Positions 1 to 12,163 are shown, numbered from the stretch's first letter. The stretch is DNA of 64,000 nt from Luzula sylvatica (GCA_946800325.1 OX326956.1:18008667-18072666); one strand, 5' to 3'. Notes: a model not told the origin generated them from the letters alone. Program-made: numbers and translations.

Positions 1-277
1 TACCTTTTTATTCCGTTGTCCAAATTGTTTGAAATTTTAGGATATGTTTTATAATATTCAGACCTCTCTCTATGCAAATTTTCATTAATTTTGGAAACTT
101 CGAAATAATTATTTCAAAGATCTGAAGTTTAATCATATTTTGACACAATAGCTCCCTGTGGAACGAATCCTTACATACTTACTCTATACAATATTTAGAA
201 TTCACATGTTTCTTGTTTGATTTACGGTGTTTTTATTCAACGATATAACCTAAGTGTTAGCCAAAAACCCGTCATCA
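1..277 (+). mobile_element. 3' end of an Athila-type LTR, cut by the window edge
   Basis: These bases align without gaps to the last 277 bases of the full LTR at 3746-5277 (base 1 matches base 5001) and end in the same ATCA terminus. I count 15 substitutions by eye, about 5%. The TTAG satellite begins immediately after the ATCA end. No primer binding site follows, so this is the right end of a solo LTR or of a 3' LTR whose body lies outside the window. It is clearly older than the element at 3746-13171, whose own two LTRs differ far less. Confidence 0.9.
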
Positions 278-876
278 GTTAGTTAGTTTGTTAGTTAGTT
301 GGTTAGTGGGTTTGATGGAAGGTAGTTTGTTAATTAGTTAGCCAGGTAGTTAGTTAGTTAGTTAGTAAGTTAATACGTATGTATGAACGTAGTCAGTTAG
401 TTGGTTAGTTAATTTGTTTGTTAGTTAGTTAGCTGGTTGTTAGTTAATTAGTTAGCTAGGTAGTTAATCAGTTAGTTATTTAGATAGTTAGTTAGTTATT
501 TAGTTGGCCAGTAGTTTGTTTGTTTGTTAGTTTATTAATTTGTTTGTTAATAAGTTAGCTAGTTAGTTAGTTAGTTGGTGGGTATATAGGAAGTAAATCA
601 GGTAGTTAGTTAGTTGATCAGTTAGTTAGTTAGTTAATGAGTTAGTTAGTTAGTTACCTAGTAGTTAGTTAGTCAGTTAGTTATCTAGTTAGTTAGTATG
701 TGCGTTACTTAGTGGGTATGTAGGAAGGTAGCTAGTCAGTTAGTTAATTACTTAGTTAGTTAGCTAGTAGTGAGTTAGTTAACTGGTATGTTGGAAGGTA
801 GTTAACTAGTTAGTTAGTTAGTTATTTAGTTAGTTATATAGTGGTTAGATAGGTAATTACTTAGTTAGCTAGCTAG

Positions 877-913
<37 letters not shown>

Positions 914-2024
914 GGTTAGTGAGTAAATCAGTTAGTTAGTCAGCTTGTTAGTATGTATCTAAGAAGGTAGTTAATTAGTTAGTTAGTTAGATAGTTAGTT
1001 AACTAGTTAGTTAGTTAGGTCGTTAGTTAGTTATTTAATTAGTTAGTTAGTTCGTTATCTAGTACTTAGTTAGTTAGTTTGTTAGTTAGTTAGTCAACTT
1101 GTTAGTTATTTAGTTAGTTAGTTAGCTAGTAGTAAGTTAGTTAGTTAGATAGTTAGTAAGTTAGTTTGTTAGTCAGTTAATGGATATGTAGGACGGTAGT
1201 TAGTTAGTTAGTTAATAAGTATGTAGGAATATAGTTAGTTAGTTAATAAGTATGTAGGAATATAGTTAGTTAGTTAGTTAGTTTGTTAGTTAGTTACTTA
1301 GTAGTTGGTTGGATAGTTAGTTAATTAGTATTAGGAAGATAGTTAGTTAGTTAGTTTGTTGGTAAGTTAGTTACTTAGTAGTTGTATGGTTAGTTAGTTA
1401 GTTAACTAGTTAGTTATTTAGATAGTTAGTTAGTTAGCAAGCTAGTAGTTAGTTAGTTAATTAGTTAGTTAGTTGGTTAGTTAGTTAGTTCGTTATTTAG
1501 TTCGTTAGTCAGTTAGTTAGTTAATATGTATGTAAAAAGGTAGTTAGTTAGTTTGATAGTTAGTTAATTAGTTAGTTAGTTAGTTAGTTATCGAGTAGTT
1601 AGTTTAGTCAATTAATTAGTTATTTATTTAATTAGTTAGTCAGTTAGTTAGTTAGTTTGTGGGTATGTAGAAAGGTAGTTATGTTATTAGTTAATTAGTT
1701 AGTTAGTTAGTTAGTTAATTAGTTAGTTAGTTAGTTAGTTAATTAGTTAGTTAGTTAGTTAGTTAATATGTATTTATGAAGATTGTTAGTTAGTTAATTG
1801 GTATGTATGAAGATAGTTAGTTAGTTAGTTAGTTATCTAGTTATTTAGTTAGTTAGTTAGCTAGTAGTTAGTTACTTAGTTAGTTAGTTAGTAAGTTAGT
1901 TAGTGGGTATGTTGAAAGGTCGTTAGTTAATTAGTTAGTTAATGACTTAATTAGTTAGTTAATTAGTTAATAGGTATGTTGGAAGATAGTTAGTTAGTTA
2001 GTTAGTATGTAAGAAGGTAGCTAA

Positions 2025-2057
<33 letters not shown>

Positions 2058-2314
2058 AAATTAGTTAGTTAGTTAGTTAGTTAATTAGCTAGTAATTCAG
2101 TTAGTGAGTTATTTGATTAGTTTGTTCGTAAGTTAATTAGTTAGTTAGTTAATATATATGTATGAAGTTAGTTAGTTAGTCAGTTAGTTAATTAGTTAGC
2201 CAATTAGCTAGTAGTTAGTTAGTTTGGTAGTTAGTTAGGTAGTTAGTTATTTAGATAGTTAGTTAGTGAGCTAGTAGTCAGTTAGTTAGTTAATATGTAT
2301 GTATGAATATCGTC

Positions 2315-2358
<44 letters not shown>

Positions 2359-3559
2359 GGTTAGTTAGTTAGTATGTAGGTAAGAAGGTAGTTAATTAGT
2401 TAGATAGATAGTTAATTAGTAAGCTAGTTAGTAAGTTATCTAGTAGTTAATATGTTAGTTCGTTTGTTAATAAATTAGTTATTTAGTTAGTTAGTTAGTT
2501 AGTTTGTTAGTTAGTTTGTTAGTTAGATAGTGGGTATGTAGGAAAGTAGTTAGTTAGTTAATTAGTTAGTCAGTTAGTTAGTTAGTTCATAGGTATGTAA
2601 GAAGATAGTAAGATAGTTAGTTGGTTAGTCGGTTAGTTAGTTAGTTAGTTAGTTAGTTAGTCAATGGGTTTGTAGGAAGGTAGTTAGTTAGTTAGTTAGT
2701 TAATAGGTATGTATAAAGGTAGGTAGTTAGTTAGTTAGTTAATTACTTAGTTACTTCGTTAGCTAGTAGTTAGATAGTTAGTTAGTTAGTTAGTTAGTTA
2801 ATTAGTTAGTTATTTAGTCATTTAGTTAGTTAGTTAGTTAGTGAGCTAATAGTTAGTCAGTTATATAGTTAGTTAGTTCGTTAGTCAGTTAGTTAGATAG
2901 TTAGTTAATTAGTCAGTTAGTTAGTTATCTACTAGTTTGTTAGTTAATTAATTTATTAGTTATTTAGTTAATTATTTAGTTAGTTAGTAAGTTAGTTAGT
3001 TAGTTAGTTAGTTAATAGGTATTTAGGAAGATAGTTAGCTCGTTAGTTAGTTAGTTAGTTAATTAATTAGTTATTTAGTTAGTTAGCTAGTAATTAGTTA
3101 GTTAGTTAGTTTGTTAGTTAGTGTGTATTTTGAAAGGTAGTCAATTAGTTAGTCAGTTAAATAGCTAATATGTATGTAGCAAGATAGTTAGTTAGTTAGT
3201 TAATATATATGTAAGAAGGTAGTTAATTAGTTAGTTAATTAGTTAGTTAGTTAGTAGTTAGTTTGTTAGTTAGTTAGTTAACTAATTAGGTATTTAGTTA
3301 GTTAGTTAGTTAGTTAACTGGTAGTTAGTTAGTTAGTCTGTTAATTAGTTAGTTAGATAGTTAGTTAGTTAGTTAGTTAGTTAATATATATGTAGGAAGG
3401 TAGTTAGTTAGTTAGTTCGTTCGTTAGTTAATTAGTTACTTAGTTAGTTAGCTAGTAGTTAGTTAGTTAGGTAGTTAGTTAGTTAGTTAGTTAGTTAGTA
3501 AGTTAGTTAGTGAGCTAATAGTTAGTTAGTTAGTTAGTTAATTCGTATGTAGGAATATC

Positions 3560-3597
<38 letters not shown>

Positions 3598-3745
3598 ATG
3601 TATGTAAGAAGATAGTTAATTAGTTAGTTAGATATTTAATTAACTTGTTATTTAGTTAGTTAGTTAGTTTGTGGTATGTAGGAAGGTAGTTAGTTAGTTA
3701 TTTAGTTAGTTAATTAGTTAAATAGTTAGTTAGTTAGTTGATTGG
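278..3745 (+). repeat. TTAG satellite array, block A left arm
   Basis: The stretch is an almost uninterrupted degenerate array of the tetranucleotide TTAG with point variants such as TTAA, TTTG, CTAG and TCAG. Every ~70-130 bases a spacer like GGGTATGTAGGAAGGTAG appears. No gene is present. From base 571 on it matches 31931-34981 closely; the last 60 bases before the LTR match 34921-34981 with no difference that I see. It ends at the LTR of the Athila-type element. Confidence 0.95.
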
Positions 3746-4144
3746 TGATGTGAGGCAAATGGAACACGTTTTACGAGTCTTATTTAGGGATTTTTAGCCC
3801 TTGTGAAGTTATATTCTATGCTTTTATGATACAAATTTCAAACATCGTGAATATTTCTACACTAATGTGTTCTTTGCCCATTTTCAGGAGATAGAGGAAT
3901 AATTTGGGAATTTGGTCAGCACCATTGCCTCCGGCACGCTGAAGACAGTCAAAACGATATATCACATCGATATATTCGGTGAAAGATCGAGGCGGGAAAG
4001 GCAAAAACAAAAGAAGAAGATCACCAAACTGCTGCAACGCACAGGGCCTGGCCGCAGAGGCAAAATTCACAGCCCGCGCAGTCAAATCTCACAGCCCACG
4101 CCTAGCCCCAGCTCTCAGCCCATGCACAGGCCCCAACAAGCTAA

Positions 4145-4217
4145 TTTGTTGCCTTCTTTAGATTGATTTGTGGCCTCCTTTAGATTGATTTGTTGCCTTC
4201 TTAGTTGATTTGTTGCT
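4145..4217 (+). repeat. 22-base tandem repeat in the LTR upstream region
   Basis: A unit close to TTTGTTGCCTTCTTTAGATT recurs with starts at 4145, 4167, 4189 and 4209, giving periods of 22, 22 and 20 bases. It ends about 80 bases before the TATA-like box. The same block sits in the 3' LTR near 12562-12634. I see no equivalent in the diverged LTR at 61528-63168. Tandem repeats in LTR U3 regions often act as enhancers; that role is inferred here. Confidence 0.8.
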
Positions 4218-4275
4218 CCCCAAAACCTTCCAATTCTCCCTCATCCAGCCCCAAAACCTTCCATAATTATCCTTT

Positions 4276-4305
4276 CCAATCAAGAGGAGTATCAAGCCTA
4301 TAAAT
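4276..4305 (+). promoter_or_regulatory. LTR promoter: CCAAT and TATA boxes
   Basis: CCAATCA (4276-4282) is followed by TATAAAT (4299-4305). The same pair with nearly the same spacing occurs in the diverged LTR at 61910-61916 and 61934-61941, and the TATA copy in the 3' LTR is at 12716-12722. Conservation in an otherwise diverged LTR supports this as the retrotransposon promoter. A CT run lies about 40 bases downstream, where the transcription start would be expected. Confidence 0.7.
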
Positions 4306-5280
4306 TGGACCCCTTGGTCAGGACCAAATCATCATATTTTCTACTCTCTCTCTCTCTCTACAAACTCATCCAGAAATTCAATACAACCGAAAAGAGTAAA
4401 TTTCAAGAGCCGTACTTTGGGTGGAGGCGTTCTCAACCCTAGGAGTGCAACGTGAAGGTTTGGAGGAAGGCGTGCTTGCTCCACCTCGACACGAACTAGA
4501 TCTATCATATTGCGGAAGGCGTTCTTCGGCAATTCGGGAGGATCGACGTAGAAGAAGACGGAAATTCGAGCTAGCGTTTAGCCGGGTTCACGGGGCATCA
4601 TCGACAACGAGTTCTAGGCGTTCTAGGACTTGCATAGGTGTTACCCTTCTTTTACTTTAATTCTTTCGGTTGTGTTTGTTTGAATATTTCTTGCGTTGAT
4701 TAATAAACTCGAGAATTTTAGTAGTTAATTCGATTTTCTTATTTAAATTACTGCCTTGATTGCCCTTGAATCTTGTTTTAAAACCTTCTAAACTTGTCAA
4801 TTTTCACGATCCCTTCCAAATCTGGAAAGTTAAATTTGTTTCTTTCATTGCGTAGATCTTGATTTCTAGTTTCAGGAACTTTTTGAATCGTTAAATTTCA
4901 TGAAATATTTGAATTGATATGAATTTTTGAAAACTGTCACTTAAACCGAAAACCTGCTGTTTCCAGAGATATTTTTAGAGAACTGATTGTAATTCGTTAA
5001 TAACTTTTTATTCCGTTGTCCAAATTGTTTGAAATTTTAGGATAAGTTTTATAATATTCATACCTCTCTCTAGACAAATTTTCATTAATTTTGGAAACAT
5101 AGAAATAATTATTTTAAAGATCTGAAGTATAATCATATTTTGACGCAATAGCTCCCTGTGGAACGAATCCTTACATACTTAGTCTATACAATCTTTAGTA
5201 TTCACATGTTTCTTGTTTGATTTACGGTATTTTTATTCAACGATATAACCTAAGTGTTAGCCAAAAACCCGTTATCAAAA

Positions 5281-5298
5281 TGGCGCCGCTGCCGGGGA
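5281..5298 (+). other. Primer binding site, tRNA-Asp type
   Basis: TGGCGCCGCTGCCGGGGA begins three bases after the LTR end. It is complementary to the 3' end of plant tRNA-Asp including CCA, with one apparent mismatch from the usual form (C for T at the ninth base). This primer type is common in the Athila/Tat clade. It marks where minus-strand DNA synthesis starts. Confidence 0.88.
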
Positions 5299-5408
5299 GC
5301 GGTTTTTAAGTCAATTATGATTAGAATTTTTGAAAATTAAGTTTTTGAAATCGATTAATCACTTCTTGTTGTTTCTTGTGACTATTTTGTAGGTGAGTGA
5401 AGAATCGC

Positions 5409-8400
5409 ATGCCAAATACGAGATCGAAGAAAGCCAAACTTCAACCTCAACTCCAAGAACACAGGAAGAAGAACAAGAGCTCTAAGAAGAGCAAACGACG
5501 AACACAAGAAGATCAAGAAGACTCTCCACTACAAAACCAAACTTTTTCTTCTCTCTCTTCTCCTTTAATTGAAATCATGGGTGACTTTCCGGTTCCCCCG
5601 AGGCCAAAAACTTTGAGGGAATTAATGGCACCTCAATATGTGGAAGAAAATCACAATTTCGTTCGACCCAATTTACCGGATTTTAGGCCGGACACGAGCA
5701 TTATAGGCTCATTACCCGTCTTTCATGGAAAGGCAACCGAAAACCCGCATAAGCATTTGAAAGATTTTAAAATTCAATTAAACATTTATGCTAGTCATGC
5801 ATCATTTAATGAAATCCTTCTTTTGTATTTTCCATATTCTCTAGTTGATGGAGCGAGGGATTGGTACTACTCACTCCGAGGAAATCACACCTTCACCGAC
5901 GTATCAAATCTATTCAAGGAGAAATACTACTCATCCGCACGAACGACCAACATCACGAGGGATCTATTGGCAATCACGCAAAGGCCAAACGAGGCGTATC
6001 ACGAATATTTCGAGCGCTTCACGAGGATGTTGGAGGAATGCCCGAACAATTGCCTAACAGTCGAGGTGATCTACCACCAATTCATTAGCGGGATGGCCTA
6101 CTCCGACTATCAATTCCTCAACGCCTACGCGGGAGGAAGCATCGCGAACAAGCACATCGAAGAAATCAAGGCCTTGCTAGAGGTAATGGCTTCAAATTCG
6201 CAATCTAGACGAAGTGCGGAATGCCGAGTGAACTCGATTGGAGACGCCAACGTCGATGCGCTCAACACGAAACTCGACACAATTATGAAGGCGTTAGGGA
6301 AGGACGAACCGAAGAAGGGTGGAGTGTGTTGTGCGACCACGCATTTCACCGACGAATGCCCGAACCTTGAAGAAGCACATGCCGTATACAAGAAATTCGA
6401 GGCGTCAAATACGTACAACCCGAACTACCGCAACCATCCGAATTTTTCGTGGTCGAATCCGAACAATGCACAACCCGACCCGAATCGACAAACTTTCGCA
6501 AAACCGGCACCGTACCAGCATCCGAATGCAACCGCGACCGCACCACCGCCAAAACAAGCTCAAGCTCAAGAATTCGACATGAAGACAATGATGGACGGGA
6601 TAAGTGCTATGCTCGCGAAGGAAATTGGGGGAGTAAACAAGACGATAGACTCGATGAGGCAAAATGTGGACTCGGTGAGACAAGACGTGTCGGGATTGAG
6701 GCAAGAGTTCAAGAGCGAACTCGCAAACACGAATCGACACATGGGAAGCCTCGAAACGCAAATTACACAAATCGCCCCACGAGTAAACGTGATCGAGACT
6801 CAAGGTACGTCTAGACTCCAATCTCAAGCATTGGCTCCTCCCGAGCAAAGACACGTAAATGCTATTGCACTCCGAAGCGGAAGAGAAATTGGCGAAAGTT
6901 CGAAACAAACCAAGGAGGTACACGAGGAAAAAGAAATCGAAATTCCGGTACCGATCGAGCAACCGGTACCGACATTGGAGGAACCGGTCCAAGCCAAAGG
7001 AACAGAAGCGATTCACATCACTCCCCCATTTCCGAGTCGACTCTCGAAGCCGACCGAATCGAACGACGATATGCTAGCAATCTTGAAGAACGTGGAAGTG
7101 AACATCCCCCTCCTCGACGCAATTAACGAGGTACCTAAAATCGCAAAATATCTCAAGTCTCTATGTACGAAGAAACGCAAGAAGAAAGGGGATGAAATGC
7201 TAAGTGTGGGGGAAAACGTCTCGGCAATTTTACGGCTCCCTCAAAAGCACAAGGACCCGGGAATGTTCGCCATTCCGTGCAAAATCGGCCAACACGAGCT
7301 ACCCAAATGCATGTTAGATCTTGGCGCCTCAATCAATGTGATGCCATTCTCGATCTTCAAGGTCCTAGATCTCGGCCCTCTCGACGAAACGAACGCGATA
7401 ATTCATTTGGCCAACCAATCTACGACAAGGCCATTGGGTATGATCGAAGATGTGATCGTCACGGTAAAAGGACTCTATTTTCCCGCGGATTTTTACGTGC
7501 TTGATATGAACGAAGCAAGCCACGACTCGAGCGTGATCCTCCTTGGCCGCCCATTTCTCAAAACGGCCCGAGCAAAGATCGACGTACATGCGGGAGAGCT
7601 CACCATGGAGTGCGATGATGAGGTAATTAAAATCCATATTTTTGCTAAACTCAAAGAGTCAAATGTAGGTACCTTAAATTTGAGTGCTATGGACGTGGTC
7701 GACGAATGCGTGCGAGAGGTTGTGGACAATTTATACGATGCCTTCGAAATGTACTCGAGTCCGATGGCCGAAGAATTCAATCTAGACGACAACCCCGCTC
7801 ACGATAACACGGAAGATGAATCGAACCATTCCCTTGAGATCGAGCACGCACTATTCGCCGAGCGGATCGAGATACCGATGCAAAGGAGTCCACCTTCGAT
7901 TGAGCAATCTCCAAGGTTAGATTTAAAAGAATTACCTTTTGGACTAAAATACGCTTTTCTCGATGAAGCAAAGACATTGCCGGTTATCATCGCCTCGCAT
8001 CTCGAAAAGGAGCAAGAAGAAAGATTGATCGATTTGCTCAAGCGAAACAAAAAGGCGTTCGGATGGACACTCGCGGATATTCCGGGGATAAGCCCCTCTA
8101 CGTGCACGCATCGAATTGTTCTCGAAGACAATACGAAGCCCTCTCGAGAGCCACAACGCCGACTCAATCCGCCAATGATGGAGGTAGTAAAAAAGGAGAT
8201 CATCAAGTTGATAGACGCCGGGATAATCTACCCCATCGCGGATTCCAAATGGGTATCGCCCATTCATGTCGTACCAAAGAAATCGGGGATCACAATTGTA
8301 GAAAACGAGGATGGTGAGAAAGTGCCGACCCGTATCCAAAACGGGTGGCGCGTATGCGTCGACTATCGCCGCCTCAACAAAGCGACAAAGAAGGACCACT

Positions 8401-8459
8401 TCCCCCTCCCGTTCATCGACCAAATGCTCGAAAGGCTCGCGGGGAATCCCTACTATTGA
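5409..8459 (+). pseudogene. gag-pol: gag-protease-RT (N-terminal part) of the Athila-type polyprotein, ended by a TGA in RT
   Basis: The first ATG of the frame is at 5409; the frame also opens with a GTG at 5397 just after an in-frame TGA (5394), but ATG with a basic KK/RR-rich N-terminus is the better start. Codons roughly 100-230 are the retrotransposon gag core (ARDWYYSL near 149). A cysteine/histidine group at codons 307-317 looks like a zinc knuckle with shortened spacing. Codons 400-450 are coiled-coil-like. The aspartic protease has its active-site DLGAS at codon 637 and the ILLGRPFL segment after it. RT begins near codon 901 with the usual VCVDYRRLN. Translation stops at TGA 8457-8459, inside RT before the catalytic FMDD. 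The frame continues unchanged downstream, so this is a nonsense change and not a gag/pol boundary. Confidence 0.9.
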
Positions 8460-10823
8460 TTCCTTGACGGATTCTCCGGCTACTTCCAAATCCCGATAGC
8501 CCCCGAGGACCAAGAAAAGACGACGTTCACATGCCCATTTGGTACGTTCGCCTATCGAAGAATGCCGTTCGGCCTATGCAATGCCCCCGGTACCTTCCAA
8601 AGGTGTATGCTCTCTATTTTTTCCGATTATATCTCTAAATTCATTGAAGTTTTTATGGACGATTTCTCGGTATTTGGTGACTCTTTCGATTCATGTCTAC
8701 ACCATTTATCTCAAATACTTGAAAAATGCGTCGAAGCTAATCTTGTTTTGAATTTTGAGAAATGCCACTTCATGGTGAGCAAAGGGATTGTTCTAGGTCA
8801 TCTCATCTCGGAAAAAGGCATGGAGGTCGACAAGGCAAAGATCGACGTAATCAAGACGCTCCCATACCCGAAAACGGTGAAAGACGTGCGATCATTTCTA
8901 GGCCACGCGGGGTTTTATCGAAGGTTTATCAAGGATTTCTCGAAGATCGCTCAACCGATGTGCCAATTGCTTAAGAAGGATGAGAAATTCGAATTCGAGG
9001 GGAAATGCAAAAAGTCTTTCGACGACTTGAAGGAAAGGCTTTGCTCCGCACCGATCATCAAAGCGCCGGATTGGAGTCTACCTTTTGAATTGATGTGCGA
9101 TGCAAGCGACACAAGTGTGGGGGCGGTGCTAGGCCAACGACAAGGAAAAGACCCTCACGTTATCGCTTACGCCTCGAGATCGCTCGACATGGCCCAACGG
9201 AATTACACGACCACCGAGAAGGAGCTACTCGCCATAGTCTTCGCGTTGGAAAAGTTCCGGTCTTATCTTATAGGTACCAAGGTGATTGTCTTCTCGGACC
9301 ACGGCGCCTTGCGACATTTGATGAAGAAAAAGGAATGCAAGCCAAGATTGCTACGATGGATACTTCTCCTCCAAGAATTCGACCTCGAGATCAAGGACAA
9401 GAAGGGATGCGAGAATCTCGTGGCCGATCATCTAAGCCGACTACCATTGAAGACCGAGGACCTCATACCGATTCGCGAAGAGTTTCCCGAAGAACACGTT
9501 CTCGCGGCCCGAATCGAAGCACCATGGTACGCCGATCTCGCCAATTATCTCGTAACAAACGAATTTCCGCCGAGCTTCTCGAGGGCACAACGACACAAGA
9601 TGAAGAGCGAGTCTCGATTCTACATTTGGGAGGATCCGCTTCTATTTCGCATTTGCGCCGATCAAGTTGTACGTAAGTGCGTCCACCAAAATGAGGTCAA
9701 TTCTATTCTCTCTTTTTGTCATACATTCGAATGTGGTGGCCACTTTGGCATTTCACGAACCGCACACAAGGTACAAGAGTGTGGTTTTTATTGGCCATCA
9801 CTACACAAAGACGTGGCCAATTTCGTGAAAAATTGCGATAAATGCCAAAAGACGGGGAATCTGAGCCGTAGAAATCAAATGCCCCTAAATTCCATGTACG
9901 TATGTGACCCATTTGATGTTTGGGGCATTGATTTTATGGGCCCGTTTCCCTCGTCTTTTGGATACACTTACGTTTTGTTGTGCGTAGATTACGTCACGAA
10001 ATGGGTCGAAGCGATTCCAACGAAGAATGCGGACTCGAAGACGGTGGTCGAGTTTCTAAAGAAGTACATTTTTCAGCGATTTGGCGTACCGAGGGTGCTC
10101 ATTAGCGATCGAGGGTCCCATTTTTGCAACCGCCATCTCCAAGGCCTACTCGAGAAGTACCACGTCAACCACCGCACCTCCACCGCCTATCACCCTCAAA
10201 CGAACGGCCAAGCGGAGGTATCGAATCGGGAGATCAAATCCATACTCGAAAAAGTGGTGAACCCGAACCGCAAGGATTGGAGTGCTCGACTTGGTGATGC
10301 GTTATGGGCGTATCGAACCGCGTACAAGACACCGATCGGGATGTCCCCATTCAAGCTAGTCTACGGCAAAGCGTGCCACCTCCCGGTCGAACTCGAGCAC
10401 AAAGCGTTTTGGGCGATCAAACAACTTGTCCTCGATTACCCAAAAGATGCATCGGCCCGAAAGCTTCAACTTCTCGAACTCGAGGAATTCCGTCTCGAAG
10501 CTTACGACAACTCGGCAATATGCAAAGCGAAGGCCAAACGTTTCCACGACTGCATGATTAAAAAGAAAGAATTTCAAATCGGGGAAAGGGTGTTGCTCTT
10601 CAACACCCGTCTCAAGCTTTTCCCCGGAAAGCTCCGGTCCCGTTGGATAGGCCCCTTTGAGGTTATGAATGTTCTCACCTATGGAGTGGTCGAGATCAAG
10701 AGCGAAGGCACGGGCAAGGTGTTTAAGGTGAATGGCCACCGCCTCAAGCACTACTACGCAAACTACGAAAAAGGATGGACGGAAGAGCAATCTCTCGAGC
10801 CCCAACACCCTACAAGAGGATGA
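8460..10823 (+). pseudogene. pol: RT (C-terminal part)-RNase H-integrase of the same polyprotein
   Basis: This is the same reading frame as 5409-8459, open from the TGA to a TGA at 10821-10823. The RT catalytic motif is FMDD at 8652-8663. RNase H shows the acidic triad Asp at 9099, Glu at 9222 and Asp at 9297. Integrase has an HHCC-type zinc region (H and H in [10 protein letters not shown], then CDKC) at about 9719-9845. Its catalytic core has Asp 9930, Asp 10107 and Glu 10215; the last two are separated by 35 residues (DD35E). A GPF/Y-like module (RWIGPFEV) follows near 10640. No chromodomain is visible, as expected for Athila/Tat. The nearest internal ATG is at 8562, but independent translation from it is unlikely. 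All catalytic residues look intact, so the stop upstream is the main visible lesion in the coding region. Confidence 0.9.
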
Positions 10824-12148
10824 GATCGGCTAGGTCGAGCTCAAGACGTAAAACAAGAGCGCTAGCGAGGGAGGCAAGCCCACGCATCAAAGGTTGTATC
10901 TTTTCATTACCCTATTTTTACATTCTATATTCCATATACTTGAGGACAAGTAAAACCATAAGTATGGGGGGGTAACACAACCTTTGAACCTGCATGTGCC
11001 CAAATTAAAACGAAAAATATTGGGAATTTAATTTTTTTTTTTCCCTTTTTCTGCGAATAAAATAGAAAATTGATGAAACTTAAATCTCGGAGCACGTCTA
11101 GTTTTCAACTAAGGACAAAATTGCACAAAAAGATTTTTCTCCACCTCATTTGAAACAAATCGTTGTTTTTCAAACAAAATTTCATTTTAATACGATTTTT
11201 ACTCTCAAAATTGAATGTTGCAAAATGTTTTGGAAATTTTGGTCACGAATTTGAAGAAATCTTTTGGGATTCCAACCCATACCAATAACTTCGCAATTAT
11301 CACGAGTTTTCGACAATCAATGGATTCGTGGTTTACGTGACACACTACTTTTCGAAAATTGAATCCGCATTTTGATTTAAAACCCGTTTGAAAAGTTTTT
11401 AGTTACCGATTGAATGTGTTTTGCATGAATTTAAAATTTGACCACTTGCACTTAATGAATCAACCGTTCGTGGGGACCCGATAGTAAGTCAATAGTACCC
11501 GCTCTCTTCTTGGATCTTGAAAAAAAAAAAAAAAAAAAAAAGGGCGGGGATGTAATTTCGTTGCATTTCGGTGCCGCGGAACTCCCTTCCACAAATGCGA
11601 TCCGAAAAAAAAAAAAAAAAAAAAAAAAAGGAGGAAAAAAGAAAACATCGAGATGTAATCTCGTCGCGCCATAGTGGCGGGACTCTCGGTTAAAGACTCC
11701 AATGAAATTAAGGAGCGGGTGGGGAATTTGATTGAAACGGGTATGAACCTTGTACCATCGTACCGAACGGGTTAAAAAGGGAATAACTTGCACTTTAATT
11801 CATTCTTGCAAAACGATAGGATTGGTTGACTCAAAAACTTTGGAAATCGGGTTTATTTTGAATTGCGGCGTGAAAAGATTCGAACGGTAGTGTTTAATCG
11901 CCTTTTCCGGTCGAAATTGATTGCTCATCTTTAAACTCTATTGAAATTGCGATTTTATTCAAATAAGATTTGATGATTTGACCTTTATCTTTCTAAAACA
12001 TTAGCAACTTGATTGACGAGAGTAAATCTATAGGATCATGAAATACGTTTGAAAGTGACGAATACAATTTTAATAGAATCTAGTGCAATTACTCCTTAGA
12101 TTAATTATAACTACAAATCTCCAATTGATCGAGGACGATCAAGGGTTT
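10824..12148 (+). other. Non-coding 3' internal region of the Athila-type element
   Basis: There is no convincing open frame and no env-like protein in these 1.3 kb. Two pure A runs lie at 11520-11541 (22 bases) and 11605-11629 (25 bases). The sequence after each run is similar (GATGTAAT followed by TCGT and a G/C-rich stretch ending near GACTC), which suggests an old local duplication of about 85-90 bases. A purine motif resembling the polypurine tract sits at about 10961-10972. AT-rich sequence fills the rest. Confidence 0.8.
10961..10972 (+). other. Second polypurine-like motif just after pol
   Basis: AGTATGGGGGGG lies about 140 bases after the pol stop and is preceded by GAGGACAAG (10942-10950). 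The polypurine tract at the 3' LTR has the same build: GAGGACGATC, then AAGTGTGGGGG. It could be an extra plus-strand priming site or a relic of a duplicated 3' region; the sequence does not decide. Confidence 0.5.
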
Positions 12149-12163
12149 AAGTGTGGGGGTATT
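12149..12163 (+). other. Polypurine tract before the 3' LTR
   Basis: AAGTGTGGGGGTATT directly precedes the 3' LTR start TGATGTGAGG. This position and the G-rich purine run fit the plus-strand primer of a Ty3/gypsy element. The AAGTGTGGGGG form is typical of Athila-like elements. Confidence 0.8.

Larger units (their letters stand above)
3746..5277 (+). repeat. 5' LTR of the Athila-type element
   Basis: It is 1532 bases, beginning TGATGTGAGG and ending AAACCCGTTATCA, so TGAT and ATCA form the terminal inverted repeat. Bases 3746-4754 match 12164-13171 with one T-run length change and two substitutions (near 3836 and 3956). Its last 277 bases match 1-277. It carries promoter-like boxes at 4276-4305, a CT run just downstream (about 4344-4359) and a possible polyadenylation signal AATAAA at 4702-4707. 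Short open frames inside it are not conserved as proteins and are taken as chance. Confidence 0.95.

Noticed and set aside
3816..4660. Short frames repeated at 3816-4660 and 12233-13077
   Set aside because: They are repeated only because both LTRs are the same sequence, and they occur on both strands.
5397..5408. GTG at 5397 as the gag start
   Set aside because: The ATG at 5409 lies four codons later in the same frame and fits family gag starts; GTG is unlikely in a plant.
6125..10808. Open frames of 60-203 codons overlapping gag-pol in other frames
   Set aside because: They are shadows of the gag-pol frame, with no independent features.
10824..12148. An env-like third gene
   Set aside because: No frame of useful length or membrane segment was found; the frames at 11452-11793 come from the A runs.
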